In this document: positions 15,119 through 23,466 of the stretch, piece by piece
How the letters are laid out: every line of letters starts with the position of its first letter
Numbering within the stretch: the first letter of the stretch is position 1
Virus record (IMG/VR): IMGVR_UViG_3300025087_000092
Location: 1 to 51,856 of that record
Source: a virus
Direction: 5' to 3' (one strand)
Length of the DNA stretch: 51,856 nt
Notes under the pieces: model-generated
The model's database searches: none
What the model was told of the DNA's origin: nothing
The model's input: only the letters and a program-made list of their open reading frames with translations
Position numbers and translations under genes: made by a program

Positions 15119-15490
15119 TTATATATTATTTGTCCTGTAATTTTCGTCTTCTAGCAGACTGATCCTTTCACGTAGTTCGTAATATTTTTCAGTCCATTCT
15201 ATACAATTCTTTTTAAAACCGACAGAATTAATATCACAGTGATGCACTGTGCACACTGGTCGTAAATACGGTGGCACTACACAACCCTGCGGACCAATAA
15301 ACGGTATTGGTCCATTGCTTGCAGGTAATAGTTTTATATTGTATTTTTCAAATGCATAATCCACTGTAAATTTGCAGTATTCTGCGGAACAGCAACTGTA
15401 TGCTGTTTTGCAATAATCTCGACAATCGGCTAATGTGAAATCAGCCATCTCTTGATATGCTTGAATCAATTGTAGGAGTTTATTTTTCAT
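15119..15490 (-). CDS. Cysteine-rich protein, 123 aa, probably metal-binding
   Basis: Function unknown. About ten cysteines, with clusters CRDYCKTAYSCCSAEYC (residues about 23-39) and PVCTVHHCD (near 80), suggest zinc binding. The middle is proline-rich (PIPFIGPQGCVVPPYLRP). Similar cysteine-rich proteins occur in phage replication arms, usually uncharacterised. It overlaps the upstream gene by 4 nt. Confidence 0.6.
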   Translation of the reverse strand: MKNKLLQLIQAYQEMADFTLADCRDYCKTAYSCCSAEYCKFTVDYAFEKYNIKLLPASNGPIPFIGPQGCVVPPYLRPVCTVHHCDINSVGFKKNCIEWTEKYYELRERISLLEDENYRTNNI

Positions 15491-15876
15491 ATTACTACTG
15501 GTATCTCTATGACATCATTTTTATATGTTTCAAAGAAAGCTAATAATTTTTTGTCAAAATTATTAGCTTTTGGACTGAATGCATAACCAAACCATCCACC
15601 AGTATGAACTTTTCTTATTTCAGCACCATATAATTCCATTTTGCCTAGTAAATGCAATGGAATCATATAGTGCTTGTGCAATATTGTCGTGTTTGAACTA
15701 TTAGTTGTCAACAATTGAAACACTATGTAACCTGCTGATTTCAATTCACTTGTATGAATTTTTAACAAATTCACGCAATCATCAATAATTTTTTTGCTTT
15801 CAGCAATAATAAGCTGATTTTTATTGATTGCAATGGTCAACTTATACACTTTGTGTGCTATCTGTTTCTTGTTCAT
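15487..15876 (-). CDS. Hypothetical protein, 129 aa
   Basis: Not recognised. A helical N-terminus (NKKQIAHKVYKLTIAINKNQ) is followed by mixed strands, including VHTGGWFGYAFSPKANNF. It lies 10 nt after the SF2 helicase stop. Confidence 0.55.
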   Translation of the reverse strand: MNKKQIAHKVYKLTIAINKNQLIIAESKKIIDDCVNLLKIHTSELKSAGYIVFQLLTTNSSNTTILHKHYMIPLHLLGKMELYGAEIRKVHTGGWFGYAFSPKANNFDKKLLAFFETYKNDVIEIPVVI

Positions 15877-15886
15877 TGGCTATAAT

Positions 15887-17383
15887 TTATTGGTTGTAGT
15901 TATCTAAATCAATACTATCAAGTATGCTTTCTCCGGCTTCATCCTTATCTAGTGCTTCTTCTTCTAACTTAGATTCCATTTCGGAATCCACGTTTTCATT
16001 TAGAATATCTAACCAGCTTTCTTTCCTTGTAACAAGCTCCTTCAAAGAATGCAATCCAAGGTCCATTTTGTATTTAACCCTTTCCTCAATAGTGCCTGCA
16101 TACAACACAACATCTTGATATGTTGTGCTTTGAGTCAATACTCTGTGCGCTCTACCTAATGCTTGGACCATTTCAATTGGCGACCAAGTAACAGGTAGAA
16201 TAACATGCCTTGGACGGGCATTCTTATGCCCTGTCTGATGATCAAGCGACAAACCAACGCCACCACACTTGAGAATCATCAAACAATAGTTTGATTGTCC
16301 GCGTTGGAATTTATCTATATTCTCTTGGCGCACCTTTTCTGTTTGGTTGCCGTAGATAACGGATATTTCATCCGGTTTGACGCTATTTTTAATTAGTGTT
16401 TTTCCAACTAATTCTAATACGTCTATGAAGTTGCAAGCAATGATGATTTGCTTATTATTGTGCTTGTTAATTTCAATGGCAATCCGGGCTAGCTTAGGAG
16501 CCCGAAGAATTTCGCTAATTTGGCGAAATTTTAGGAATGCTACCCAAACTGCAGCAAGACCCATTAAAGGATTGCGTCCCTTTTCTGCACGTACTTTTTG
16601 ATATTCGGCAAAGGCCGAATGATAAATTGCACGCTGTTCGTCATTTTCGAAATTGATCAATTGAGTTTTGATAATTGTCCGGTGCAGAAATTTAGGTGAG
16701 TTGATATTCACCTTAAGTTGACGCTCCAGCAAGAATTCGTTAAATCGCCTCATTACAATTGGCGATGGTTGACTTGGTGGATTATTCCAATTGCAAAAAT
16801 CATTTTGCAAACTGTGCCAAGATTGTGGGCTATTGCAAAGTTTTAAACCGTAACTCAATACTTGCAAATCATCAAATTTTACGCCAGGCGTTGCCGATGA
16901 AAAAATAACACGTCCGCCCTGCAAGATATATGCAAGCAATACTTTGCTGCACAAAGCGTCTATGTTTTTTACCGACTGGCATTCGTCGGCGATGACTAAA
17001 TCTGGCATATCCTCATTACGCCAGATAGGTTCGTAAGCTATTTCGCCGGCTACAATTTTGCTAACCCAGTCGAGCCAGAATTCACCAAATCCAGCGCGCA
17101 TGGAGTCATAGCTTTCTACTGCAACATGCTGCAAACCAAATTGCTTGCAAACACGCCGGGTTTGTGTTTTTACTGATTTCTTGGTTAACCACAAAATGGA
17201 ACAGAGTTTGCCTTGTCCATTTTGATAGAAACCATGTTGCTGTAACCTTGCAATTGCTGCTGCAATTACATAGGTTTTACCCGAACCTGCCTGTCCAGTT
17301 AGCAGGGCAGATTTGTTCGCCAAGATATTATCTACTAAATCTTGGCTAGGTTTGATCTGAAATTGTAATAACTCGGCATTCAT
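15887..17383 (-). CDS. SF2 (SNF2-like) helicase
   Basis: 498 aa with the SF2 motifs in order: motif I GQAGSGKT (30-37), motif II ADECQSVK (D133-E134-C135-Q136), motif III SSATPG, motif V-like region LKCGGVGLSL, and motif VI QALGRAHR. The DECQ box and the C-terminal helicase half with SPIEMVQALGRAHRV match phage SNF2-type translocases, which act on dsDNA in replication or recombination. The C-terminal 40 residues are strongly acidic (LEEEALDKDEAGES). Spacing to both neighbours is under 12 nt. The base composition is somewhat less AT-rich than the genes around it. Confidence 0.88.
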   Translation of the reverse strand: MNAELLQFQIKPSQDLVDNILANKSALLTGQAGSGKTYVIAAAIARLQQHGFYQNGQGKLCSILWLTKKSVKTQTRRVCKQFGLQHVAVESYDSMRAGFGEFWLDWVSKIVAGEIAYEPIWRNEDMPDLVIADECQSVKNIDALCSKVLLAYILQGGRVIFSSATPGVKFDDLQVLSYGLKLCNSPQSWHSLQNDFCNWNNPPSQPSPIVMRRFNEFLLERQLKVNINSPKFLHRTIIKTQLINFENDEQRAIYHSAFAEYQKVRAEKGRNPLMGLAAVWVAFLKFRQISEILRAPKLARIAIEINKHNNKQIIIACNFIDVLELVGKTLIKNSVKPDEISVIYGNQTEKVRQENIDKFQRGQSNYCLMILKCGGVGLSLDHQTGHKNARPRHVILPVTWSPIEMVQALGRAHRVLTQSTTYQDVVLYAGTIEERVKYKMDLGLHSLKELVTRKESWLDILNENVDSEMESKLEEEALDKDEAGESILDSIDLDNYNQ

Positions 17384-17389
17384 GCTATT

Positions 17390-17599
17390 TTAGTTATTTT
17401 CAAATCTTTTGCTACAAGCAAATCTTGCAGCAATGAGCAATTCTGCTATTACTTCCGCCATTTGTGCAGAAGTTAAACCTTTTGTAAAGATTACTCCTGC
17501 TGCTATCGCTTCAAGAGTAATGCGTTCTTCGCTTTCTTTTTGCAACTTGCTATCCAATAGCAAGCACAATACTGAACCAATACCTTTTTGAGTTATCAT
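17390..17599 (-). CDS. Hypothetical protein, 69 aa
   Basis: Not recognised. Start taken at ATG 17599, where it overlaps the upstream TGA as ATGA; an earlier ATG at 17629 would lie inside the upstream gene. Helical and alanine-rich (SAQMAEVIAELLIAARFA), with IGSVLCLLLD near the start. Confidence 0.55.
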   Translation of the reverse strand: MITQKGIGSVLCLLLDSKLQKESEERITLEAIAAGVIFTKGLTSAQMAEVIAELLIAARFACSKRFENN

Positions 17600-18054
17600 T
17601 GCAAAAATAACTTTAAATTGAATTGCCATTTGGCAAGCAAATTATCTAGCTTGTTTTTCATGACTTCACTGCACAATTCGTGCATGTAGTCATGAATTAG
17701 TTGTTTTACAACGGCTTCGCCATGCTTGGCAACAAATTCTGGTTTGTGCTGCATGAACAACACATATATGGCGTTGGCGGCTTCTGCCTGTCTATTTGCT
17801 TGCTGCATTTCTACAGCAATGGTTGCTTTAAGCCGCCGTTGCCTTTCAGTGCTGGCTTGCCATGTTTTCAAGCGCCACAGTTTATACACTGCTCCACACT
17901 GTTCAATATGAATGAATTGTTCATGTCCTGCTATGCTAGTGATTGATGCGTATTGAGCCGCATCAATCACTGCATACTCGCAGAAACGATGATCAGGAGT
18001 AAGTAAATTGATATATTCCCCAAGGGAAATAATTATTGTTGGCTTATTATTCAT
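17596..18054 (-). CDS. Hypothetical protein, 152 aa
   Basis: Not recognised. It begins with strands (KPTIIISLGEYINLLTP) and becomes helical, with RQRRLKATIAVEMQQANRQA in the centre. Its ATG is only 9 nt beyond the hairpin and T run at 18060-18094, so it is made from read-through of that terminator or from a promoter I cannot see. Confidence 0.6.
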   Translation of the reverse strand: MNNKPTIIISLGEYINLLTPDHRFCEYAVIDAAQYASITSIAGHEQFIHIEQCGAVYKLWRLKTWQASTERQRRLKATIAVEMQQANRQAEAANAIYVLFMQHKPEFVAKHGEAVVKQLIHDYMHELCSEVMKNKLDNLLAKWQFNLKLFLQ

Positions 18055-18059
18055 AACAT

Positions 18060-18094
18060 AAAAAAGCTAGTCTATAATTATATAGACTAGCTTT
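18060..18094 (-). terminator. Intrinsic terminator/attenuator after the first leftward gene
   Basis: A perfect 14-bp stem (18063-18076 with 18081-18094; core GCTAGTCTATA / TATAGACTAGC) has an ATTA loop, and on the minus strand is followed by TTTTTT. It lies 15 nt after the stop of the gene at 18110. The next ATG (18054) comes almost at once, which suggests that most transcripts end here and a fraction, or an antiterminated form, continues into the long leftward operon. Confidence 0.85.
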
Positions 18095-18109
18095 GCTGGT
18101 AATGGGAAA

Positions 18110-18580
18110 TTAAATTTCAGTTGATTCGTTGTCGTCAAGACCCTCGAATAAAAGCTCTTGTGCTCTGTCCCAAGCGGCTTTACTTGCTGCACTAAAGCGC
18201 TTGAATTCATCCATTTTACCTGCGGCTTTCGCCGCAAGTGCCTGTTTGCGAAACTCTTGACTATCCCGCATAAATCCAGCACTGCCCTTTTCTCTGCCGC
18301 GTGGGGCAGAGATGTCCATTAGCCAGTCATTAATGGACTTTTCAAATTCAGCAATGTTGCCATCCGCTTGTTTCCAGTGGTATTGGCAAAATTGATCCAT
18401 TGCATCATCAACAATTTCAGCAGCCTTGCTGGCACCGAATATACTGTTGATGTTGGCCAGACTGATGGCCAGGCGTGGATACGACCATTTTTCTCCACGC
18501 TTTGTTGATGCTGCATTTACATTGCAGTCATGCCCGTTAATGTTGAGAATGTTCGAACCGCTGAAACTCTTAATATTCAT
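18110..18580 (-). CDS. First leftward gene: hypothetical protein, 156 aa
   Basis: Not recognised. The N-terminus is short and polar (MNIKSFSGSNILNINGHD), then comes a helical region (SKAAEIVDDAMDQFCQYHW), a disordered loop SAPRGREKGSAG, and a helix FRKQALAAKAAGKMDEFKRF. A ribosome site AAAGGG precedes the ATG. It is flanked by the best-matching sigma-54-type promoter and by a strong terminator, so it should be abundant, like the gene at 11148. Its early position suggests a DNA- or host-interacting protein, but that is inference. Confidence 0.75.
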   Translation of the reverse strand: MNIKSFSGSNILNINGHDCNVNAASTKRGEKWSYPRLAISLANINSIFGASKAAEIVDDAMDQFCQYHWKQADGNIAEFEKSINDWLMDISAPRGREKGSAGFMRDSQEFRKQALAAKAAGKMDEFKRFSAASKAAWDRAQELLFEGLDDNESTEI

Positions 18581-18631
18581 CTACTGACCCTTTCTTTGTT
18601 TTACGAAGTTAACTAACTAGCTGCAAGCTAT

Positions 18632-18647
18632 AGCAATAATTGTGCCA
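18632..18647 (-). promoter_or_regulatory. Sigma-54 (-24/-12) promoter of the leftward arm
   Basis: The minus strand reads TGGCACAATTATTGCT, a full match to the TGGCAC-N5-TTGCW consensus, with GG (18646-18645) and GC (18634-18633) 10 bp apart. Predicted start is near 18621, giving a leader of about 41 nt to the ATG at 18580. This is the closest to consensus of the six sites and heads the longest operon, which includes the activator gene some 6 kb downstream. Confidence 0.88.
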
Positions 18648-19233
18648 AGCATGCTTGCGAAAAATGTAGTGTGTTTTCGTGGCCCCATACTATGGGTAGC
18701 ATATAGCTACGCTTGTGGTATTACGCTCTCCGGAGCATATAGGGATAATTTATTATCATAGTTGAGAGTGCCATCCTATAGTATTTTATGGTTCCTACCA
18801 TATTCTCAAAACCGAGAATCGCGGAGCTTTAACGTTAACGCACAAGGAATTTCTCAAAAGTGATATATAGTAGCACCAAAATACACTAATTTAGCAGTTG
18901 ACACGTATCTATATGTCTATTTTTACTAGTTTTGACTTACGAAATAGGGTAATACAAGAGTATTAGTATGGTAAGTTCAAAGGATTAAACTATCCTCTGA
19001 CTTTCTTCACAATAATATACTTCGTCATTATCGTCATCAAGGAAGACACATCAAACAATGTAGCAGATAATGCACCTATTTTGTCTTGGACACACAGCAA
19101 AGGATAATGATATGGTTTTACTACACAACTATTTAAAGTGCTTTATGCAACTATGTTGTATAATGCAATTCATATTAACTGTATATAATTATTATATGTG
19201 GCTATGTGTAATTCATGTTGATTATATGTAGGG

Positions 19234-19245
19234 AAATCGCGATTT
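19234..19245. promoter_or_regulatory. 12-bp perfect palindrome, candidate operator
   Basis: AAATCGCGATTT is fully self-complementary and lies 99 bp upstream of the rightward sigma-54-type promoter. A dimeric regulator or an activator complex could bind here. No second copy was noticed, and the phage activator has no DNA-binding domain, so any ligand would be another protein. Confidence 0.35.
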
Positions 19246-19321
19246 AATGAGTGCCCGGTATCCCCTATTGGTCTCTCTTAAAATATATATTATAACTTTT
19301 TCAAAATAATAAATTATATTT

Positions 19322-19354
19322 GATTTGGCATACAGATTTGATTTGGCATGCAGA
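19322..19354 (+). repeat. Tandem duplication of the -24 half-site
   Basis: GATTTGGCATACAGA (19322-19336) is repeated with one change as GATTTGGCATGCAGA (19340-19354), a period of 18 bp. Only the second copy has a GC at the -12 position. The first may be a relic of promoter duplication or an extra binding site for sigma-54 or another factor. Confidence 0.7.
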
Positions 19355-19359
19355 ATGCT
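19344..19359 (+). promoter_or_regulatory. Sigma-54 (-24/-12) promoter of the virion arm
   Basis: Reads TGGCATGCAGAATGCT, with GG (19345-19346) and GC (19357-19358) 10 bp apart. Predicted start is near 19370, only about 5 nt before the ATG of the small terminase, so the first gene would have an almost leaderless message with no Shine-Dalgarno sequence. It drives the terminase-portal-scaffold genes. Confidence 0.85.
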
Positions 19360-19374
19360 TCTTGTTAAAATTAT

Positions 19375-19773
19375 ATGAGTGAGAATATATTAGGCAATCA
19401 AGGATTGCAACTAAGGGCATTAATAAGGCAAGGCCTCAGCATTATTGAGGCAAGCCAGGCAATGGGAATTGATGAAGATGCAGCTAGACTAGCATTAGAT
19501 AGTAGTAGTAACAAATCATACACAGTAGATGAATTAATAGCCAAGCATAAACCACGAGTAGTAGAAATATTGATGCAAATTGCAGAATTAAGTGATAATG
19601 ATAATGCTCGTGTTAAAGCATGTCAAATACTATTAACTGGACAAGGAGAACTACCAGGCATGAACCTGGCCAAACTTAATGAACGATTTGAGAAAATGAA
19701 ACATGCCTTGAACATCATTGATACAGCAAGTGATACTGCTGCTAGTATAGTGGAACAAAAATTACTTGAATAG
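19375..19773 (+). CDS. terS: Terminase small subunit
   Basis: 132 aa, immediately upstream of the large terminase. The N-terminal part (LRALIRQGLSIIEASQAMGI) forms a helix-turn-helix suitable for binding the packaging site; a central helical segment (VVEILMQIAELSDNDNARVK) and a C-terminal coiled coil (MKHALNIIDTASDTAASI) fit the oligomerising parts of TerS proteins. It recognises phage DNA and hands it to the large subunit. Assignment rests mainly on position, size and domain pattern. It is the first gene after the rightward promoter. Confidence 0.75.
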   Translation: MSENILGNQGLQLRALIRQGLSIIEASQAMGIDEDAARLALDSSSNKSYTVDELIAKHKPRVVEILMQIAELSDNDNARVKACQILLTGQGELPGMNLAKLNERFEKMKHALNIIDTASDTAASIVEQKLLE

Positions 19774-19777
19774 AATT

Positions 19778-21394
19778 ATGAGTGACTATCGAGAGTTTCC
19801 AGTTAAATTTGAATCACCAGTAGAATTATTAGCATTCTATGATGATGACATGAATAATGGTCAAATTAAATTGCATAACTGGCAAATTGATCGCATGAAA
19901 GTTTTTGGTAGAAATCGTAAAAATTCAGCAGATATAATTAAAGCAGCTTTATGTTCAGCTAATGGTGTTGGCAAATCACAATTTGTCCTTGCCCCTTGCG
20001 CGTGTTGGATGGCGATAACACATGTGGAAAGTCTCACAGTAATTACTACTGCATCCGGTGAACAACTTGATACACAAGATCAGCGGTATATAAGAAGACT
20101 TGGAGAAAAAATTAATTCAGTTCATCGTGAAGATTTAGGCGGCATGGATGTATTTAAATTAAATTACCGACAATTCTTCAATAATGTTACTGGTAGTTTT
20201 ATTGATATGTTTGCCACAGATGAACCTAAGAAAGCAGAAGGAAGACATCCTATCAGACCTAATGCAGAATTTGCTATAATTGTTGATGAAGCAAAAACAG
20301 TAAGTGATGATATATTTGGAGCCTTAGATCGTTGCACGGGTTTCACCCGTAAATATCTTATTTCTTCTCCAGGCGATAGTTCTGGTTATTTTTATGATAT
20401 AATGATTATGTCAGATAGTGGCTTTGATAAAAGAACTGTAACTGCATTTGAATGTAGTCATTTAAATAAAGATGACATAGCATGGAAAATTCGCAAATAT
20501 GGTCTCAATCATCCATTAATCAGATCAAGTATATTTGCAGAATTTGTGCATATAGGAGGAGCAGTAGTAATAAGTAGAGAATTATTAAAGAAATGTCAAG
20601 CATTACTTACACGCATTATTCATTTTGGTCCAATCCGTGCCGGCTTTGATATTTCAGCTGGCGGAGATGAGCAAGTAATTAGTATTTGGCATGGCAATGA
20701 AATGTTGGCTCAAATATGTTGGAATATTACAGATACTATTGAACTTGTTTATAAAGCTATTGAAGTATTTAAAGAGTGGAAAATAGATGCACGAAATATT
20801 TATGCTGATGATGGTGGATTAGGAAGAGCAGTTATTGATAATTTTCGTGAAAAAGGTTGGAATTTTAATAGAATAAATAATCAAAGCCGTGCTTATGATT
20901 ATATGCACTATGCAAATAGGGGTGCAGAATTATACTGGAATTTTCGCAGATTTGTTGAGGAAAAACAAGTAAAAATAATTGATGACGGAATACTTTTTAA
21001 TCAACTTACTACTCGTCAGACTCGTCAACAACAAGCAACAGGTAAAATATTATTAGAAAGTAAAGCAGAAGCAAAGAAACATGGTAGGCCATCACCTGAT
21101 AGAGCAGACGCCTGCGTTCTTGCATGGGTTCCGTATATATTTCCTGTTGATGCTTTACAGCATAATGCTGATGATAAAAATGATAGAACTACACATTGTC
21201 AAGCAATAACAGCAGAAGAATTAATAGCATTATTTGATACTGAACTAAGAATGAATTATCAAGCTGGCATGAATAATGCTAATAATAATGTTGTAGATGG
21301 ACGATATATCAAAAATGATAATTTCGTCAGCAATTATAAAACATTAATGGAGAAATTAAATGAAAGATCAAAAATTTTCAGAAGATATGAATAA
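19778..21394 (+). CDS. terL: Terminase large subunit (packaging ATPase/nuclease)
   Basis: 538 aa from ATG 19778; a TTG at 19766 in frame is less likely because it overlaps the upstream gene. The ATPase half has a Walker A-like SANGVGKS (60-67) and Walker B FAIIVDEAKTV. The RNase H-like nuclease half has AGFDISAGGDEQVI, IYADDGGLGRAVID and a late aspartate in SPDRADACVLAW. It packages DNA through the portal. The last part (after about residue 460) is polar and variable. A sigma-54-type sequence lies within its 3' end (21265-21280). Confidence 0.93.
   Translation: MSDYREFPVKFESPVELLAFYDDDMNNGQIKLHNWQIDRMKVFGRNRKNSADIIKAALCSANGVGKSQFVLAPCACWMAITHVESLTVITTASGEQLDTQDQRYIRRLGEKINSVHREDLGGMDVFKLNYRQFFNNVTGSFIDMFATDEPKKAEGRHPIRPNAEFAIIVDEAKTVSDDIFGALDRCTGFTRKYLISSPGDSSGYFYDIMIMSDSGFDKRTVTAFECSHLNKDDIAWKIRKYGLNHPLIRSSIFAEFVHIGGAVVISRELLKKCQALLTRIIHFGPIRAGFDISAGGDEQVISIWHGNEMLAQICWNITDTIELVYKAIEVFKEWKIDARNIYADDGGLGRAVIDNFREKGWNFNRINNQSRAYDYMHYANRGAELYWNFRRFVEEKQVKIIDDGILFNQLTTRQTRQQQATGKILLESKAEAKKHGRPSPDRADACVLAWVPYIFPVDALQHNADDKNDRTTHCQAITAEELIALFDTELRMNYQAGMNNANNNVVDGRYIKNDNFVSNYKTLMEKLNERSKIFRRYE
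21265..21280 (+). promoter_or_regulatory. Possible internal sigma-54 promoter within terL
   Basis: Reads TGGCATGAATAATGCT, the same pattern as the intergenic sites, with GG (21266-21267) and GC (21278-21279) 10 bp apart. Predicted start is near 21291, 69 nt before the small gene at 21360 and about 350 nt before the portal. Being in coding sequence it might be coincidence; its exact agreement with the phage's own consensus argues for a second promoter ahead of the portal genes. Confidence 0.5.
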
Positions 21395-21632
21395 ATCATT
21401 TGGCCGGCCTCGTAAATTATTCAAGACAAATAAGCCGGTTACTAATATTCCAATTGAACCTGAAAACGCAATGAAGGATGAAACTATGGAAGAAATGCCT
21501 ATGATGGAAACTGAAGAATCTCCTATTGCATTAACTATTAATAGTTGGAGTGAGGAAGAACAACGAGAAGCATATGAATTACTCGCAAAGAAATTTACAC
21601 CAGTTATTGATGAAGCAGAACTTGAAGGTTAA
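21360..21632 (+). CDS. Small acidic protein between terminase and portal, 90 aa
   Basis: Not recognised. A basic N-terminus (GRPRKLFKTNKP) leads to a methionine- and glutamate-rich middle (MKDETMEEMPMMETEESP) and a helical end (EEEQREAYELLAKKF). It overlaps terL by 35 nt and stops 7 nt before the portal. Proteins in this position are often virion or packaging accessories. Confidence 0.6.
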   Translation: MKDQKFSEDMNKSFGRPRKLFKTNKPVTNIPIEPENAMKDETMEEMPMMETEESPIALTINSWSEEEQREAYELLAKKFTPVIDEAELEG

Positions 21633-21639
21633 ATAATAT

Positions 21640-23466
21640 ATGGAAATTCTTGAAAAAGATTACAAGGATTTTAAGCTAGCAGATACTGTTCTCCTCAAGT
21701 TAACTAAAAATTGGGAGAATAGTATAAAATCTGACACAGATCATAATAGGCGCGAACGGTATGTTCGTAATTTTCGTCCTGATGATTTGCGTGCTCAAGG
21801 TTTGCTAAAGCAAGATGAAACTTTCATAGCATTAAAAATTGTAGATAGCAATATACGTATAGAGCAACCACAATATATTGCATATTTAACACAAAGTCGC
21901 AGGGCAGCAGTTTTTACATCTCCAACTAATGATACAATAGCTGGTCTTGAACAGCTTGAAATTGATTTTACAAATCGTGCTCGCTACAATGCATGGGAAA
22001 AACCATTTTTGCGTGTAGTTGATGGTTGTCAAATGCATGGTTGGGATTCAATTGAAGTTGTTTTTGATCCAGGAATGCCAGGTAATTTTGCAATTGAACA
22101 TGTGGGTCGTGATAATCTTTGTTTTAGTAAAGATGCAGAAGAATTAGAAGCGCAGGAAATCATTGCACGTAAATTCAGTTTAACTGCGCTTCAATTACGT
22201 GAATTTGTTAAGAATTATAATTTTAATTCCACTGAAGTTGAAAAACTTATCACAGCCGATAAAACAAAAACATCAAGAGACGCAGAAGAATACGATATAA
22301 TTAGTATTGTATATAAAGTATTTTTCAAACAAGATGACTTTGTTTGGGTTGGATGGTGGGCGGAAGGTTTAAATGATTGGCTAAAAGCTCCAGAAAAATT
22401 GTATTTAGGCATGCATGACATTCTTCAGCAAAAAGTTGAAGTTGGTGCTGTTGATATGTTTCAACAACCTGTGCTTGATTATCCACCAATGTATGAAAAG
22501 AGTTATCCATTTTATTTACTACCATACATTGAAAGTGAAAATCCAGTAATTACTAAATTAGTGGGCAGATTATTCCTCGATTATCCTGTGCAAGAAGCAT
22601 GCAGCACTATCATAAGCGCTTTTGTAAATGGTTGCACAAGAGCCTCAAATGTCTATGGTGCACCGGCAGTTGAGAATCTTCAAAATCCTCGTAATGAACC
22701 ACCAAAACAAACTAATGTGGTTCTTAAAAATGGTGCTATATATGATCAGCCAATGAATTTTACTCACATGCCATGGCCTGATAGAGTAGCTGTTTTTGGT
22801 ATTGATTATTTAATTCGTCAAAATAAGCAGGAAGGTTCGCAAATTAACTATGCAGCTTTAACTAGACCTGATACCGAAAAAACAGCAACAGAGTTAAAGC
22901 TTGCTACTAAAGAAGCTGAAAAATTATCCACAGTAAATGTAACATTATTGAGTATTTTTATTCGTGGTGTATATACTCGTTGTTGGATAATTTATCAAAA
23001 TCGTGTTTTGCAAGGTAAAATAGACATCAAGCCTACCTTATTGCCACTTTTTGGTGAAATTGATGAAGCTAGTGGACAAGTGCTTGCTGTTGCAAATTAT
23101 GTTATTAAATCTGCCGGCGATGTTGACGTAGTTCAACGTGCAGAAAAACTTGTTCGGCAAATGCAGTTTTGGCCGGTGGTTTCCAAAACTGCGCTTGCAA
23201 TGGAATTTCTTAAAGATATTATTCGTAATGCATTTCCAGAAGATGCAGAACGTTATTGTGGAATTCTTGATGAAGCAAAGATGCAAGGAGAAGAATATCT
23301 TAAAGCACTAGTGGGTAAATTAGCATCATTACTTAAAGAAGCTATAATAACTCCTGAAGGACAAATACGTCCAGAATTTGCACAATATGCTCCGCAGTTA
23401 CAACAATTAAATGCTGAAGTAAATGCAGTATTAGCACAACAACCTTCAGGAGAAACTAATGATTGA
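21640..23466 (+). CDS. Portal protein
   Basis: 608 aa at the expected place between terminase and scaffold. Features typical of podovirus portals include an N-terminal RRERYVRNFRPDDLRAQG-like region, a central beta-rich wing (FVWVGWWAEGLNDWLKAP), DMFQQPVLDYPPMYEKSYPF, a stem/clip region NYAALTRPDTEKTATELKLA, and a glutamine-rich helical barrel at the end (QYAPQLQQLNAEVNAVLAQQ). The portal forms the dodecameric DNA entry ring at the capsid vertex. The internal promoter at 21265 may add to its expression. Confidence 0.85.
   Translation: MEILEKDYKDFKLADTVLLKLTKNWENSIKSDTDHNRRERYVRNFRPDDLRAQGLLKQDETFIALKIVDSNIRIEQPQYIAYLTQSRRAAVFTSPTNDTIAGLEQLEIDFTNRARYNAWEKPFLRVVDGCQMHGWDSIEVVFDPGMPGNFAIEHVGRDNLCFSKDAEELEAQEIIARKFSLTALQLREFVKNYNFNSTEVEKLITADKTKTSRDAEEYDIISIVYKVFFKQDDFVWVGWWAEGLNDWLKAPEKLYLGMHDILQQKVEVGAVDMFQQPVLDYPPMYEKSYPFYLLPYIESENPVITKLVGRLFLDYPVQEACSTIISAFVNGCTRASNVYGAPAVENLQNPRNEPPKQTNVVLKNGAIYDQPMNFTHMPWPDRVAVFGIDYLIRQNKQEGSQINYAALTRPDTEKTATELKLATKEAEKLSTVNVTLLSIFIRGVYTRCWIIYQNRVLQGKIDIKPTLLPLFGEIDEASGQVLAVANYVIKSAGDVDVVQRAEKLVRQMQFWPVVSKTALAMEFLKDIIRNAFPEDAERYCGILDEAKMQGEEYLKALVGKLASLLKEAIITPEGQIRPEFAQYAPQLQQLNAEVNAVLAQQPSGETND

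Larger units (their letters stand above)
18581..19374. other. Non-coding divergent control region, possible replication origin
   Basis: No open frame above about 12 codons occurs on either strand in these 794 bp. Besides the two sigma-54-type sites it holds clustered dyads: CCCATACTATGGG (18684-18696), GTAGC-ATATA-GCTAC (18696-18710), GCTC-TCCG-GAGC (18725-18736), TTCTC/GAGAA (18803-18818), TTAACGTTAA (18829-18838) and AAATCGCGATTT (19234-19245). It also has a tandem TCGTCATTA/TCGTCATCA (19022-19039) and a very AT-rich stretch at 19260-19320. Only weak sigma-70-like boxes are seen, for example TTGACA at about 18898 without a good -10. Dyads, AT-rich DNA and divergent promoters suggest an origin, but no iterons or DnaA boxes were recognised. 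Confidence 0.6.

Noticed and set aside
19326-19341. First copy of the TTTGGCATACAGA half-site as a separate sigma-54 promoter
   Set aside because: It has the GG of -24, but 10 bp on there is TG rather than GC, so the -12 element is missing.
18581-19374. tRNA or CRISPR array in the non-coding hub
   Set aside because: No T-loop motif or cloverleaf, and no regularly spaced repeats longer than a few bases.
19856-19871. TGGCAAATTGATCGCA within terL as a sigma-54 promoter
   Set aside because: The GG/GC spacing is right but the A after TGGCA and the CGCA at -12 depart from both the general consensus and the phage's own sites; it is in coding sequence and not ahead of a gene start.
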